Positions 5,818 through 5,845 of a stretch of 5,845 bases of DNA are shown piece after piece. The position numbers and the translations under genes are program-made. The number at the start of each line of letters is the position of its first letter. The stretch's first letter is position 1. The stretch is from Deltaproteobacteria bacterium (GTDB lineage: Bacteria > Desulfobacterota > Desulfovibrionia > Desulfovibrionales > Desulfovibrionaceae), in contig JAJBSY010000255.1 in NCBI GenBank assembly GCA_020861205.1, forward strand, positions 1-5,845, written 5' to 3'. The notes beneath the pieces are model-generated. The model had not been told where the DNA came from. It made no database searches and saw only the letters and a list, made by a program, of their open reading frames with translations.

Positions 5818-5845
5818 GGTAATCTTCCTTTTGATCGTGCGGTGG

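Overview
The window is GC-rich, densely coding Gram-negative chromosomal DNA. An AsmA-family envelope protein (implying an outer membrane), a flagellar hook gene behind a sigma-54-type promoter, and the general codon and GC character would fit a deltaproteobacterium such as the Desulfovibrionaceae. That assignment is inference from gene content, not a measured match. No rRNA, tRNA, CRISPR array or transposase was seen.

Layout. (1) Bases 2-574, plus strand: the C-terminal four-fifths of a DUF554 (YqgA/YdfK-type) membrane protein, cut by the left edge. (2) Bases 645-2378, minus: an AsmA-family protein that meets the DUF554 gene tail to tail across 70 bases. (3) Bases 2485-2519: a strong intrinsic terminator that closes the hook gene. 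(4) Bases 2542-4050, minus: flagellar hook protein FlgE, a single-gene unit with its own sigma-54-type promoter at 4185-4200 and a leader of about 124 nt containing a hairpin. (5) Bases 4207-4254: a probable terminator for the next gene, packed directly against the flgE promoter. (6) Bases 4320-4856, minus: a DUF1097 (YcdZ-type) membrane protein. (7) Bases 4925-5070: a gene-free stretch almost filled by consecutive inverted repeats. (8) Bases 5077-5817, minus: a complete classical short-chain dehydrogenase/reductase (SDR).

From 645 to 5817 all genes lie on the minus strand, but they look like several transcription units rather than one operon. flgE is bracketed by its own promoter and terminator. 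The SDR and DUF1097 genes are in tandem, separated by 220 bases of structured DNA, and may or may not be co-transcribed. No shared pathway links these genes. flgE lies apart from any other flagellar gene visible here.

The most interesting items are the near-consensus sigma-54 promoter in front of an isolated flgE, and the hairpin-dense SDR-DUF1097 intergenic region, where two arms compete for the same partner. I found no convincing sign of a wholly new multi-gene system.
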